The notes: generated by a model not told the origin, from the sequence alone. 12,148 nt of DNA from Gracilaria vermiculophylla (GCA_019155205.2 JAHNZQ020000004.1:2436660-2448807), one strand, 5' to 3'; shown: positions 1-7,484, numbered from the stretch's first letter. Numbers and translations: made by a program.

Positions 1-364
1 TATATGTTTTTCTGTTAATAAAGGAGTGCATTTTTTGTTCTTACATTTTATATTCGGATTCTGATTCAATATTTTAAGAACGGTAGAAGCACTGACAGAC
101 AAATCCAGTGCTTGACAAATAAAATTGGATGATTAATATGTCGTCACTGCTTCCCGAATGACTCGTCGAGGAATTGCTGCAGTCTTTTTTTTCGGCGTTC
201 TTTGGTTTTTCAACTTTCCACAATTTTTTTCTTGTTTAAATAGTTTACCACGACTGGTGTACAACTTTCATATGCTTTGAAAATGTCTCTAGAGCTTCCA
301 CTGACGATGTCTAGTGTTACAAATTTTTCTTTTTTTTTTCAGAAAGCAGCTTACTTTCTGGCAT
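1..364 (-). pseudogene. Tc1/mariner-family transposase, N-terminal fragment (copy D)
   Basis: The minus strand from an ATG at 364-362 encodes the DNA-binding half of a Tc1/mariner-type transposase. After a short lysine-rich start it reads as a first helix-turn-helix (DIVSGSSRDIFKAYESC), a basic linker, a second helix (RRVIREAV), then SVSASTVLKILN and LLTEKH. That order is typical of the bipartite paired-like domain just before the catalytic domain. The frame is broken: it ends at a TAA shortly after the ATG, with a frame change near 310-320. There is a TGA at 210-212, a frame slip in the T8 run at 185-192 and a TAA at 133-135. The catalytic DDE domain would lie left of the window. The sequence differs clearly from the three Tc3-like copies to its right, so it is a separate lineage. 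Family assignment is secure; subfamily is not. Confidence 0.75.
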
Positions 365-488
365 AGTTAGATATGCTTCTTACTTTTTAAAGTGATTTGT
401 TAATGGTACGCAGTCTAGTTTATATGGGTAAACATGTTTTGGAATTAAAGTAGCTCTTGAGAATTAAATATTGAACGTTTACCTTAAG

Positions 489-510
489 TGGACCTATCTT
501 TTTGAACAGC
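489..510. repeat. Tc-type terminal repeat candidate, first copy
   Basis: This 22-base segment matches 663-684 at 20 of 22 positions, in direct orientation. Read on the minus strand it begins with CTGTTCAAAAAGATAGGTCC, which resembles the general form of Tc3 termini (a CAGTG-like start followed by ATAGGACC). It is followed at 511-512 by TA, the usual Tc1/mariner target. Its position and polarity fit the right-hand end of copy D, about 145 bases upstream of that transposase start. The resemblance is by eye. Confidence 0.4.
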
Positions 511-511
511 T

Positions 512-771
512 ATAAAACTTATTTTTATTTTTGTAATGTTCCACAATTGTTTTATGAATAATGTTGTGTGTCTTTTAGTACTTTGGTTTTATTCGCAACT
601 GTGCTGTGTGGTCTACATAAAAAAAAAAGGAACCATGTTGACCACAAGCCGTATTTTGGGGGTGGTCCTATCTTTTTGCACAGCACTTGACGGCTACGAA
701 ATTGAGTTTCAAAATAAAACCAAGTCCCAAAACCGTTTCAAAAACATAACAACCAAGTCTCTTTTGGCGAC
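512..771. other. AT-rich spacer with degenerate left end of copy A
   Basis: No gene is visible. The short open frame here (79 codons) has no recognisable content. Near the right side are two boxes, GAGTTTCAAAAT (about 704-715) and ACCGTTTCAAAAACATAAC (about 732-750). They resemble the boxes GCGTTTCAAAAT and ACGTTTCAAAAATAT in the 1911-2010 terminal repeats. They probably mark the 3' terminal inverted repeat of copy A, which would place its left end near 696. The terminal bases are too eroded to call. Confidence 0.4.
663..684. repeat. Tc-type terminal repeat candidate, second copy
   Basis: This is the second member of the 22-base direct pair, differing at two positions (TGG[A/T]CC and TTG[A/C]ACAGC). 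On the minus strand it continues into ACCACCCCC, which strengthens the likeness to a Tc3-type end. Its polarity marks the right end of an element lying to its left. No transposase-like coding is visible in the 170 bases between the two copies, so it may be a solo end or a very short internally deleted element. Confidence 0.35.
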
Positions 772-1761
772 TTAGTAACTGATTTTCCCACCTTTTTGCT
801 GAATAACGCTAATACGGCGTTTAGGTATTGAATTGATGTAGCCATTAATTGTCGAAACTGAAATATTGTCCCAGCCATTCTTAATACAGTTTTTTTAAAT
901 CAAAAACTGTGCTGAATTGCCTGCCATGGCCATAAACTATTCTTGACAATAGACTCCATACATTTTCAATGGGGTTCAAGTCTGGTGAGCGCACTGGCCA
1001 TTCCATGACATGAATGCTTGCCTCTTTGAGCCAGTCTGACACCAATTTAGATTTTTGTACCGGGGCATTATCTTGTTAAAAAACATAATTTTCTCCGTGT
1101 ACACAATATCCAAAAGGTAGCATGTAGTTGTAAAGAACTTCTTAATAGCGTGCAGAGTCCCTATTCCTATCAAGAAAGGCAATTTCTGTTTTTCCATACT
1201 TTGATATACCATCCCCAACCATTACAAAACCACCTCCAGAATGTCTTGTATAAAATTCTGAACGTTTTTCTAAAATCATTCTAGTAATACTTGAAACAAT
1301 CTTAACCATCCAAGTTAAACTTTTTTTTGTCAGAAAATATTACTGTGTTCCATTAATCTTTCTATTGCGCCATGTTTGCACACCAAAAAATTCTTTTTGC
1401 ATATGATGTTCTTCCAGAAAGAAAGTTTTCCTCATCCTTTTACACTTAAACGACTTTTTCGTTTTAATTTCCCTCCATATTGTTGATTTAGATACATTGC
1501 GGTTTACGTTTTTTGCAATATTCTTACACGAAACTTTTCCTCGACATAGTTCCCGTTTAATACCGCCCTTATCTGCAGGACTGAGAAGATTGGGACGCCT
1601 TGTAGATATTTGTTCTTCATAACTTGCTGGGTTTTTATGAGACCGGAGAATTGTGGCTGTAGGACGCTTCAAATGTCGGCCAATTTTGGCATTTGATTTT
1701 CCGTTAGCTTTCAATTGTACAATTTCAAGCTGTTTGCAGCGCAAAAGAGGCCTCGAGCCAT
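772..1761 (-). pseudogene. Tc3-like transposase pseudogene (copy A)
   Basis: This is a nearly full-length transposase on the minus strand, from ATG at 1761-1759 to TAA at 774-772. It would have catalysed cut-and-paste transposition at TA targets. The start MARG is followed almost at once by a small deletion that shifts frame. The DNA-binding domain then reads QLEIVQLKANGKSNAKIG, and the catalytic domain retains FSDKKKFNLDG, QDNAP and SPDLNPIEN, so all three acidic residues survive. Frames change near 1340, in the 1230s-1250s, and near the 3' end where one extra A sits in a lysine run. In-frame stops are TAA 1304-1302, TAG 1283-1281, TAA 1144-1142 and TAA 1078-1076. The last two align with CAA (Gln) codons of copy B; the TAG aligns with TGG (Trp). 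Similarity to Caenorhabditis Tc3 transposase is clear. Confidence 0.88.
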
Positions 1762-1772
1762 ATTGATGGATT

Positions 1773-1809
1773 TTGATGATGTATTTTTATGATTATGAAA
1801 CGGTTTTTA
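1773..1809 (-). repeat. Conserved 37-bp leader box of copy A
   Basis: Immediately upstream of the copy A start, this segment on the minus strand matches 3270-3306 upstream of copy C at 34 of 37 positions. Its core is ACCGTTTCA followed by AATCATAA and TACATCATCAA. The GTTTC(A) box also recurs in the outer terminal repeats, so it may be the inner transposase-binding site or the start of transcription of these elements. The function is inferred; the match is direct. Confidence 0.6.
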
Positions 1810-1817
1810 CATATATT

Positions 1818-1981
1818 CTCTGCAAAAGGCGCACTACAGCACTACTTTGGATCGTTTTTTAGGCGTGATATGATTTTGAAACGCACTATACAGTGCGTTA
1901 CAGGAGTATACAGTGCGTTTCAAAATCGTATCACGCCTAAAAACGCTCCAAAGCAGAACTGTAGTGCGCCTTTTGCAGAAC
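1818..1981. repeat. Near-palindrome: two 70-bp inverted arms with 22-bp spacer
   Basis: The left arm, 1818-1888, is the reverse complement of the right arm, 1911-1981, with about nine in ten bases matching and one single-base gap. The outer ends read CTGCAAAAGGCGCACTACAG and its complement. The inner ends read GATTTTGAAACGCACT and CAGTGCGTTTCAAAATC. The right arm begins CAGTG preceded by TA (1909-1910), the classic Tc1/mariner terminus. The simplest reading is two element ends abutting head to head, the 5' end of copy A and the 5' end of copy B. A foldback MITE about 163 bp long is the alternative. Confidence 0.75.
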
Positions 1982-1982
1982 A

Positions 1983-2057
1983 TACAGTACGTTTCAAAAA
2001 TATATTACCCCTCAAAAGTGCGCCAAAATTGTACTGTAGGCTAGAATTTGCACATAG
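1983..2057 (+). repeat. Diverged direct copy of the right arm (third terminal repeat)
   Basis: Beginning TACAGTACGTTTCAAAA, this segment aligns in direct orientation with 1909-1985 over roughly 75 bases, with about two thirds to three quarters of bases matching. It lies between the palindrome and copy B. It may be the actual left terminus of copy B, starting after TA at 1983-1984, in which case the palindrome to its left is a separate insertion. A third GTTTCAAAAA box follows at about 2069. Confidence 0.5.
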
Positions 2058-2110
2058 TCTATGTAGAATCGTTTCAAAAAGATATGTACACCTTCTTCTT
2101 TCTAGTAAAA

Positions 2111-3106
2111 ATGGCTCGAGGCCCGCCACTTTCCAAGCAAGAACAGCTACTAATCGTTAGGTCAAACGTCGAAAAGCAATCTAACAGTGCTATTGCTAAA
2201 AATTTAAAGCGTTCTAGGGTCACAATTGCTACTTTTCTCAAAAACCCGACTCTATATGGCTTAAAATGATCTCCGGGACGCCCGAAGAAGCTCAGCCCAG
2301 CAAACAAAAGAGAAATTAAAAGGCGGTTGTGTAAAGGAACAGTATTGTGCAAAAAAATTGGAATTAATCTCAATCTCAACGTTTCTAAATCAATTATATG
2401 GAGGCAGATAAATAGCACAAATTTATTTAAATATAAACAAATGAAGAAAGCTTTCTTTCTCCAATACCATCACAAGCAAAAGCGCATTGTCTGGTGTGCT
2501 GGAAACGCCTACTAGAAAAAAGAATGGGAAAATGTTATTTTTACTGATGAAAAAAAGTTCAACTTGGACGGACCAGATTGCTACAAATTTTATTGGCGCG
2601 ATCTTCGTAAGAAACGTCATGAGTTTTATACCAGGCACTCTGGTGGAGGCTCTGTAATGGTCTGGGAGGGCATTTCTAAAAAAGGTCTAACGGAAATTGC
2701 ATTTATTGAAACGAACATGAATGCAGAAAAATATCAAGAAGTTTTATACAACTATTTGCTACCTTTTGGTTTATGTTTCCATGAAGAAAATTTCATTTTT
2801 CAACAGGATAATGCGCCTGTACACACTGCATCTTTAATTAAAAAATGGCTACAGGAGTCAGAGGTATCTGTTTTAGAGTGGCCGGCGCGCTCACCAGATT
2901 TGAACCGAATTGAAAACGTTTGAGGACCGATGGCGAGGATGGTTTATGCGCATGGAAGGCAATTTCAGACAGTTTTTGAACTCAAAAACTGTATTAAAAA
3001 TTGCTGGAAATCTATAACAGTTTCAATTGTGGAAAAGTACATCAATTCGATGCTGAAACGCTGCATTAGCGTTATACAGCAAAAAGGATGCAAAATAAAC
3101 TATTGA
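2111..3106 (+). pseudogene. Tc3-like transposase, full length, three internal stops (copy B)
   Basis: A single frame runs from ATG 2111 to TGA 3104-3106 and encodes 331 positions, close to the Tc3 transposase length of 329. It is unbroken by indels. The N-terminal helix-turn-helix spans about residues 10-45 (QLLIVRSNVEKQSNSAIAKN), a GRPKK AT-hook-like linker follows, and then a second DNA-binding domain. The catalytic triad is intact: Asp146 (FTDEKKF), Asp233 (FQQDNAPVH) and Glu268 (LNRIENV), with 34 residues between the last two. The C-terminus ends INY, as in Tc3. Three in-frame stops disable it: TGA 2267-2269 just before the GRPKK linker, TAG 2513-2515 before the first catalytic Asp, and TGA 2921-2923 just after the Glu where Trp (TGG) is expected. 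This is the youngest-looking of the three Tc3-like copies. The start is set by MARG homology with copy A. Confidence 0.92.
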
Positions 3107-3317
3107 GCGTCGCGCAGTAAAGATTTGTTATTGATGATCATATGTTTTTGAAACGTTTTTTTGACTTTACTTTTTTTTGAAACCTATTTTTGGAGGCGTA
3201 CAGTATACATTTGTTCGTTTTTTTGAGATTTCACAGCATGTCGTATGTTTTTGAAACAGTCTGTAAAAGTAAAAACCGTTTCAGAATCATAACACTACAT
3301 CATCAACATTTATCGTT
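3107..3317. other. Inter-element spacer: right end of copy B and left end of copy C
   Basis: This non-coding, AT-rich stretch carries repeated TTTTTGAAAC boxes at about 3147, 3174 and 3248, the inverted form of the GTTTCAAAA boxes in the left terminal repeats. TACAGTATACATTTG at 3199 looks like a TA plus CAGT terminus and is the best candidate for the left end of copy C. The right end of copy B would then lie just before it. The 37-bp leader box shared with copy A is at 3270-3306. Confidence 0.5.
3270..3306 (+). repeat. Conserved 37-bp leader box of copy C
   Basis: This is the plus-strand partner of the box at 1773-1809 (34 of 37 identical), ending 11 bases before the copy C start codon. Conservation outside the coding region between two badly decayed copies shows they share a leader sequence. 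The equivalent region of copy B is more diverged. Confidence 0.6.
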
Positions 3318-4180
3318 ATGAATCGAGGTTCAACTCTTTCGCGCTCCGAACAGCTTGAAATCATACAACTAAAAGCTAATAGAACATTATATGTTGAAAT
3401 TAGCCGACTTTTAAAACGTCATTCAGTCACCATTCCCGTTATTCTTAAAACTTCAGCACCCTGTAATACACAAACATCTACAGAGCGTTCAAACCTTTTT
3501 AGTTCTGCAGATAAACGGGGTGGAAATTGAAAACTGTGTCAAAGAAGAGTTTCATGCAAAAAAAAATTGCAACACCTTTAAAGCTCAATGTTTCTACATC
3601 AACAGTTTGACATATAATCAAAAATATTTTCAAGTACAAAAAAATGACTATAAATTTATTGTTTCTGACAAAAATATATTTATCTTGGATGATACAAATT
3701 GTTTTAAGTTTTGTTGACATGATCTAAGAAAGGATTGCTCTGAATTCCGGAAGAGAAACTCTGGAAGTGGCTCTGTATTGGTCTGGGCTGGCATATCAGA
3801 ATATGGGAAAACAGATATTGCATTTATTCACACACTTATAGACTCTGCATGCTATCAAAAAGTTGTTTGTAACTATAGGCTACGTTACAGATATTTTGTG
3901 CACGGAAGGAGTTTTGTTTTGTAACGAGATACTTAACCGAATTTAAATCCAAAAACATTTCAGATTGGCTACAAGAAGCAATTATTACGGTAATGGATTG
4001 GCCGGCACGCTCAGCAGACGTAAATACCATTGAAAATGGATGGGAATTATTATCAAGAATGCTTTATGGCCACGGAATGCCGTCTAGTGCAGTTTTTGAT
4101 TTGAAAAACTGTACTAAGAATTTTTGGGGCAATATTTTTATTTTTTAAATTTAGGACTGCATCACTTCGATGCCCATGTG
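3318..4180 (+). pseudogene. Tc3-like transposase pseudogene, 3'-truncated (copy C)
   Basis: From ATG 3318 the product begins MNRGSTLSRSEQLEIIQLKA, clearly the same DNA-binding domain as copies A and B. It is heavily decayed. A TGA lies at 3528-3530, and frame slips occur around the A-run at 3560. About 30 codons of the linker before the first catalytic Asp are missing (between the KYKKM-like segment and IVSDKN). A TGA at 3717-3719 stands where Trp is expected. Later stops and slips follow around 3920-4020. Remnants of the catalytic domain remain recognisable: SGSGSVLVWAGISEYGKTDI, WPARS-like sequence near 3998, and the region after the catalytic Glu. The last dozen or so codons are absent, because homology stops near 4180 where GC-rich DNA begins. 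The 3' terminal repeat is therefore lost. Confidence 0.85.
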
Positions 4181-4181
4181 G

Positions 4182-4600
4182 TATTGTCAGCCTTCCTTTC
4201 GAGGTTGTAGAGCACAATGTCCGTAACGAGTTTTTGTTGACTCCAAGGGTGCGTGTTCCTAAAGGTGGTCTCCGGTATCCGCTGTTGCGAGCCGGGGGAA
4301 TTCTTAAAGGGGATCTTCAAACACCAAGCGGAGGGGGTGGTTCACTGGGCGGACAATGCTCCTACAGTCGCTGCTATGATGTGACCTGGGGATCGGCGGC
4401 TTAGAAACCTGCGGATGATCGACGACAGTCTCCATCCGGAAAAGTAGATGAAGACTCAAGGGTGCTTGTATTTACTTCCCCAGAGGTGAAAGGCCACCAA
4501 CAGATTAGGTATCAAGCCGGGAGCCCGCCTCGGTGGGTCTCCATACTGTAGTAATTACCCGCACAAATTAATTAAAATAAATAATAATTCTACCGTCCCT
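4182..4600 (+). other. GC-rich unassigned segment, possible non-LTR retrotransposon 3' end
   Basis: An open stretch of about 70 codons runs from roughly 4160 to a TAG near 4402, including VPKGGLRYPLLRAGGILKGD, with no family I recognise. Composition changes sharply at its left edge. It ends in an A/T-only tail (AATTAATTAAAATAAATAATAATT, described here as about 24 bases at 4566-4589), which would suit the 3' tail of a plus-oriented LINE-type element. A short direct repeat, GACTC(C)AAGGGTGC, occurs at 4239 and 4454. No reverse transcriptase motif is present, so the LINE reading is only a guess. Confidence 0.25.
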
Positions 4601-4854
4601 TAAGGATACTGTAGCGCAGGGGGGCAGAATTATGCACCACGTGGCTCAGTTAATAAAATACGAGCCCTCCTTAGGAATCTTATACCATAAGGCCACTCTA
4701 CCATTTTTCCCTTAGGAGCCACTGTACTACATATCCCTTTTCCCGAATTGCACTTCGTCCTCGAGGTGCATCTTCCAATTCCTTAATCCGCGGGGTGGCT
4801 CCTATCCGTGTTGCTGCAAGAGCGGCCTCTGGCGATTGACACATTCTCTCCTTC
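4601..4854. other. Intergenic stretch without a supported gene
   Basis: Nothing convincing is seen. A TGGCTCAGTT box at 4642, resembling a tRNA A box, is followed about 55 bases on by TTTTT, but there is no B box and no cloverleaf. Several CCTTAGGA-type words recur (about 4608, 4669 and 4710). A TGA at 4837-4839 closes the plus-strand frame that stays open from here to the right. Confidence 0.4.
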
Positions 4855-5178
4855 ATGCGTTCCTCCCTTTCTCCATACTCCTGCGCGGCGCATTGCCGCG
4901 GGCTCGCGTTTTCTCCCCTGCGGAGTTTGCAGGCCTTGCTCCTCCTGATATTGGCTGCGTATCCTCCTTATCAGCGTATCTTGTCTGTGCAACCGCGCCA
5001 GTTGGCGCCGTGGGCTCTCGCGCACTCGAGTTCGTCGTGCGCGGTGCAGTCGCGTAGCCGCCGTGGCCGGAGCGTGGCTCAGTCCAGAGAGGACACTGAC
5101 TCCCTTGAGGCGCTTGCCACTCTCTTTTTCTTCGAGGATTCTCCTTAGGGAAATACCCTCTTCATCGCGTCCGTTCAT
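4783..5178 (-). CDS. Possible small charged protein, unknown
   Basis: A 131-codon minus-strand frame starts at an ATG (5178) that directly follows a stop. The product is rich in Arg, Glu and Gln, with segments such as ISLRRILEEKESGKRLKGVS and LHRQDTLIRRIRSQYQEEQG that could form helices or a coiled coil. No motif is recognised. It overlaps the upstream part of the plus-strand frame at 4855-5244, and in GC-rich DNA both strands tend to stay open, so at most one of them is real. The charged composition looks slightly more protein-like than the opposite frame. It could equally be chance. Confidence 0.2.
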   Translation of the reverse strand: MNGRDEEGISLRRILEEKESGKRLKGVSVLSGLSHAPATAATRLHRARRTRVRESPRRQLARLHRQDTLIRRIRSQYQEEQGLQTPQGRKREPAAMRRAGVWRKGGTHEGENVSIARGRSCSNTDRSHPAD

Positions 5179-5244
5179 TCAATCTCCGTGAAGCTGCAAG
5201 TCTCATAATCCATTTGTCCGCATCTCCGTCGTCCTCCGTTGGAT
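4855..5244 (+). other. Upstream extension of the plus-strand frame, doubtful
   Basis: The frame used by the unknown protein at 5245 is open upstream to an ATG at 4855, apart from a TAG at 5146-5148 and a TAA at 5206-5208. The first in-frame TGA is at 4837-4839. The conceptual product begins with a hydrophobic run (about LQALLLLILAAY) followed by Ser/Arg-rich low-complexity sequence. It could be a diverged N-terminus or just the 5' untranslated side. It conflicts with the minus-strand frame at 4783-5178. Confidence 0.25.
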
Positions 5245-6258
5245 ATGAACGCGCGCCTCGCTATGGTGCTCCATACCTCGCCTGATTCCGGTCGCCCGGC
5301 TTCTCCTCGAATCCCACGATGGCGGCTTGACCCGGCTCCCTCCGCGGTGGTGCATATAACTACAAATCGTTCCCCAAGTGGTGTCAAATCTCTCTCCTCA
5401 GGTGCTACCACGCGTATGGTCGCCATTCACCCGGCTTCAAACACCTTCGGCATCTTTTCTCCGACTCCGGCGCCTACATCTCCTTCAAAGTCTGAGGTGT
5501 ATCAAACCTCGACCGGTGCACCGTTCCGTCCAGGAGAGCATTTCGATTATCGCGCTACGCCGGTATTTATCCCGTTCCATGATAGTCGCGTGAGTCTCCC
5601 GTGTCCCGTGGAGGATTATATTCACCACTTCGGCCCATACCTTCAGGCGATGCGATTCCGCGCCGTACCGGAGGTTGCGTGGAACAACCAGAAACGGAAC
5701 GGCGTGGATGCATATCGCGCTCACTGGATTCATACTCCGGTACACGGTGACAACGCTCCAACCACGGTAGGACACTGCGATACTCCATACCTGAGGTGCG
5801 CTGAGGAACGAGAGATCCAGGCGCGACTCCAGGTACTGCTCCACAAGGAGAGCTCGCACCAGAGAGCGGGGCGAACCGGAAGCATTGCCAATGAGCGCTC
5901 TGCCCTCGCGGTGTTGCCCTTCGATCCCCCATACGATCGCCTGTACTGGCTCAATCGGAATCGATGGGGGACGCACCTTGCGGACGAGACTCGAGTACGC
6001 ACCGCTTTCGGGTACTTCTATGGAAAGCATAACACGGAATCCCATGATATGCCTTCCGGACAACGTCCGAAGTACTACCTCAAGGTGAATGACTCCTGGA
6101 GGGACTACTGGGTATCCCTGCACCTCTGCGTGGCGATGCCCATGACCTTCGCGTATCATACCTCCGAGGTCCTGGATCCCCATGACTTCCTAGAGCAGTT
6201 TGTTATGTTGGTCGCCTCGACGGAGCTCGCGGTCGGCACCTTGATGGCGTATCTCTAA
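5245..6258 (+). CDS. Hypothetical protein of unknown family, N-terminal part
   Basis: The longest clean plus-strand frame here starts at ATG 5245 (a TTG two codons upstream is also possible) and gives 337 codons to a TAA at 6256-6258. The first 90 residues are Pro/Ser/Thr-rich and probably disordered. From about residue 95 the composition is that of a folded domain, rich in Tyr, Trp, His and Phe, with stretches such as PVEDYIHHFGPYLQAMRFRA, HWIHTPVHGD and DPHDFLEQFVML near the end. I recognise no catalytic motif, transmembrane segment or transposon domain. The frame does not really end at the TAA: the following codons, separated by more TAA/TAG, keep similar character to 7335. It is convergent with the chromovirus pol. 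It could be a host gene, an accessory ORF of an unidentified mobile element, or a decayed captured gene. The frames on the opposite strand look like shadows. Confidence 0.5.
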   Translation: MNARLAMVLHTSPDSGRPASPRIPRWRLDPAPSAVVHITTNRSPSGVKSLSSGATTRMVAIHPASNTFGIFSPTPAPTSPSKSEVYQTSTGAPFRPGEHFDYRATPVFIPFHDSRVSLPCPVEDYIHHFGPYLQAMRFRAVPEVAWNNQKRNGVDAYRAHWIHTPVHGDNAPTTVGHCDTPYLRCAEEREIQARLQVLLHKESSHQRAGRTGSIANERSALAVLPFDPPYDRLYWLNRNRWGTHLADETRVRTAFGYFYGKHNTESHDMPSGQRPKYYLKVNDSWRDYWVSLHLCVAMPMTFAYHTSEVLDPHDFLEQFVMLVASTELAVGTLMAYL

Positions 6259-7335
6259 ACGGCGGACGAAGGCGTAACCTCCTACACCCGATGCCGCGAC
6301 GGCCACCTGTACTGGGACTCGTCGTATCAGTCGACCACCGGGCGTTTGCTCCTCTTGTAGGCGTCCATCATACTGGTCCTGCGCTCCTTTAGCATCCAAA
6401 ACCTGGTTCAGGGCACCGCATGGAGTGAGTCTGAGGCGGAGACGCTGTTGGATTAGAACCTACAGGTGGCGTGGAATGACACGCCGGGTTTCCTATAATA
6501 CGACTACAGCGAGGACACGTTCCACCCCATTGTAAGGAGTCCGAATGGAGACGATGACGGGCGAGCATACCCTTCCTTTCCCCGTCTGGCGCCTTCTCGG
6601 TTTACTCAGGTGCCACGGCTCCAAATACCCGATAATGACCCCTTGATGGAGAGCCTGGCGCATGATGCGCCTTGTCGGTTACCGGCTCCGTCCTAGGATA
6701 TGGGCGCACCTCCTGAGGTGATAACTCCGCGGCCCACCGCAGTGCCGAGTGCTCCTGCAGTGGTAGCCGCCGTGTCTCCTATGGATGGGGACGAGATTGC
6801 TCCCGTCCCGGTATTTTCGGCCCCAGTGGTGCAACTCCGACTGTGGAGTGCCCCTGCGCCTATTCCACAGCCTCGCCTGCGGAGCGTTCTAGTTCCCGCG
6901 CCGCCGTCACCTCCGGTGTCACCGACTCCGTCCTTGGCTTTGCCGACCCCTACTGCGAAGCCTGTGCAATCCCGTCGGGGAGCCCCTGTCCCAGCTGGTC
7001 CGCCGTCCGCGGCTCCTTCCGTGGCTGTTGTTGCGCCGTCAACGGAGGTGGCTACACCGGATGCACTGTCGGGAGGAGTCTCCTCTGGGGCTCTGAAGGT
7101 TGCCTTTCAGAAGTTTGTGCAGGCCTGCCTGGAGACAGACCCTCCTGCTCCGGCTTCTCCTGTAGAGGCTCTGCGCGAGGTGCGTGCTTGGGTCTTAGAG
7201 CTCCACAAGGCCCGGACAGACCAAGCCTCGATGGCAGCCCTCAAGAAAAGCCTGTCGCAGTTCTTCGATAGCCAGGCGCTCACGGCAAAAGCGCGCCTTG
7301 AAGCGGAGTATTCAATACGTTTCGGTGACCTGTAG
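6259..7335 (+). pseudogene. C-terminal continuation of the unknown protein, interrupted by TAA/TAG
   Basis: In the same frame as 5245-6258, translation is interrupted by TAG 6358-6360, TAG 6454-6456, TAA 6496-6498 and TAG 6694-6696, with no TGA and no frame change. The parts between read as ordinary protein (for example RCRDGHLYWDSSYQSTTG and FTQVPRLQIPDNDPLME). From 6700 it is open for 211 codons. These comprise a long Pro/Ala/Val-rich linker (residues about 1-105 of this part), then a charged, probably helical C-terminal domain with VEALREVRAWVLELHKA and MAALKKSLSQFFDSQALTA. It ends at TAG 7333-7335. The continuity suggests one original protein of about 700 residues. Either it has decayed by point mutation, or these codons are read as sense; the sequence alone does not decide. 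Confidence 0.45.
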
Positions 7336-7353
7336 GTGATAGGACCCTTGACA

Positions 7354-7359
7354 AATAAA
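7354..7359 (+). promoter_or_regulatory. Candidate polyadenylation signal AATAAA
   Basis: A perfect AATAAA lies 18 bases after the TAG that ends the plus-strand frame, in otherwise GC-rich DNA. The spacing suits a short 3' UTR and supports plus-strand transcription of the unknown gene. A hexamer can occur by chance. Confidence 0.4.
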
Positions 7360-7484
7360 AGATCCTTCGGGTGGAGCAGAAACTCCATGAACGGTAGTTC
7401 CAACATGACTTAGGCCGTGCCCCCGTGCACAACGAGACGAAGTGTCGCCATGGGAGCATGCGAAAAGCGAGCAACGGTATCCTA

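Noticed and set aside
1789..2160. 123-codon plus-strand open frame
   Set aside because: It is made of the inverted terminal repeats and the 5' end of copy B in the wrong frame, with no independent protein character.
1..4180. Fungal RIP as the cause of the stops
   Set aside because: RIP (CpA to TpA) would produce TAA/TAG, but the Tc3 copies also carry TGA at Trp codons, and mutation density in the coding frames looks too low and uneven. It cannot be tested without counts.
4641..4708. tRNA-like stretch with A-box word TGGCTCAGTT, GCTC/GAGC pairing and a downstream TTTTT
   Set aside because: There is no B box (GGTTCGA-type), and no 7-bp acceptor stem or proper anticodon arm can be drawn.
5485..6183. 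232-codon open frame on the minus strand
   Set aside because: It lies antisense to the better plus-strand frame in GC-rich DNA and does not extend beyond it; it is treated as a shadow.
6843..7271. 142-codon plus-strand frame overlapping the proline-rich region
   Set aside because: The Cys/Ser/Gly-rich composition is that expected of an out-of-frame reading of Pro/Ala-rich coding DNA.
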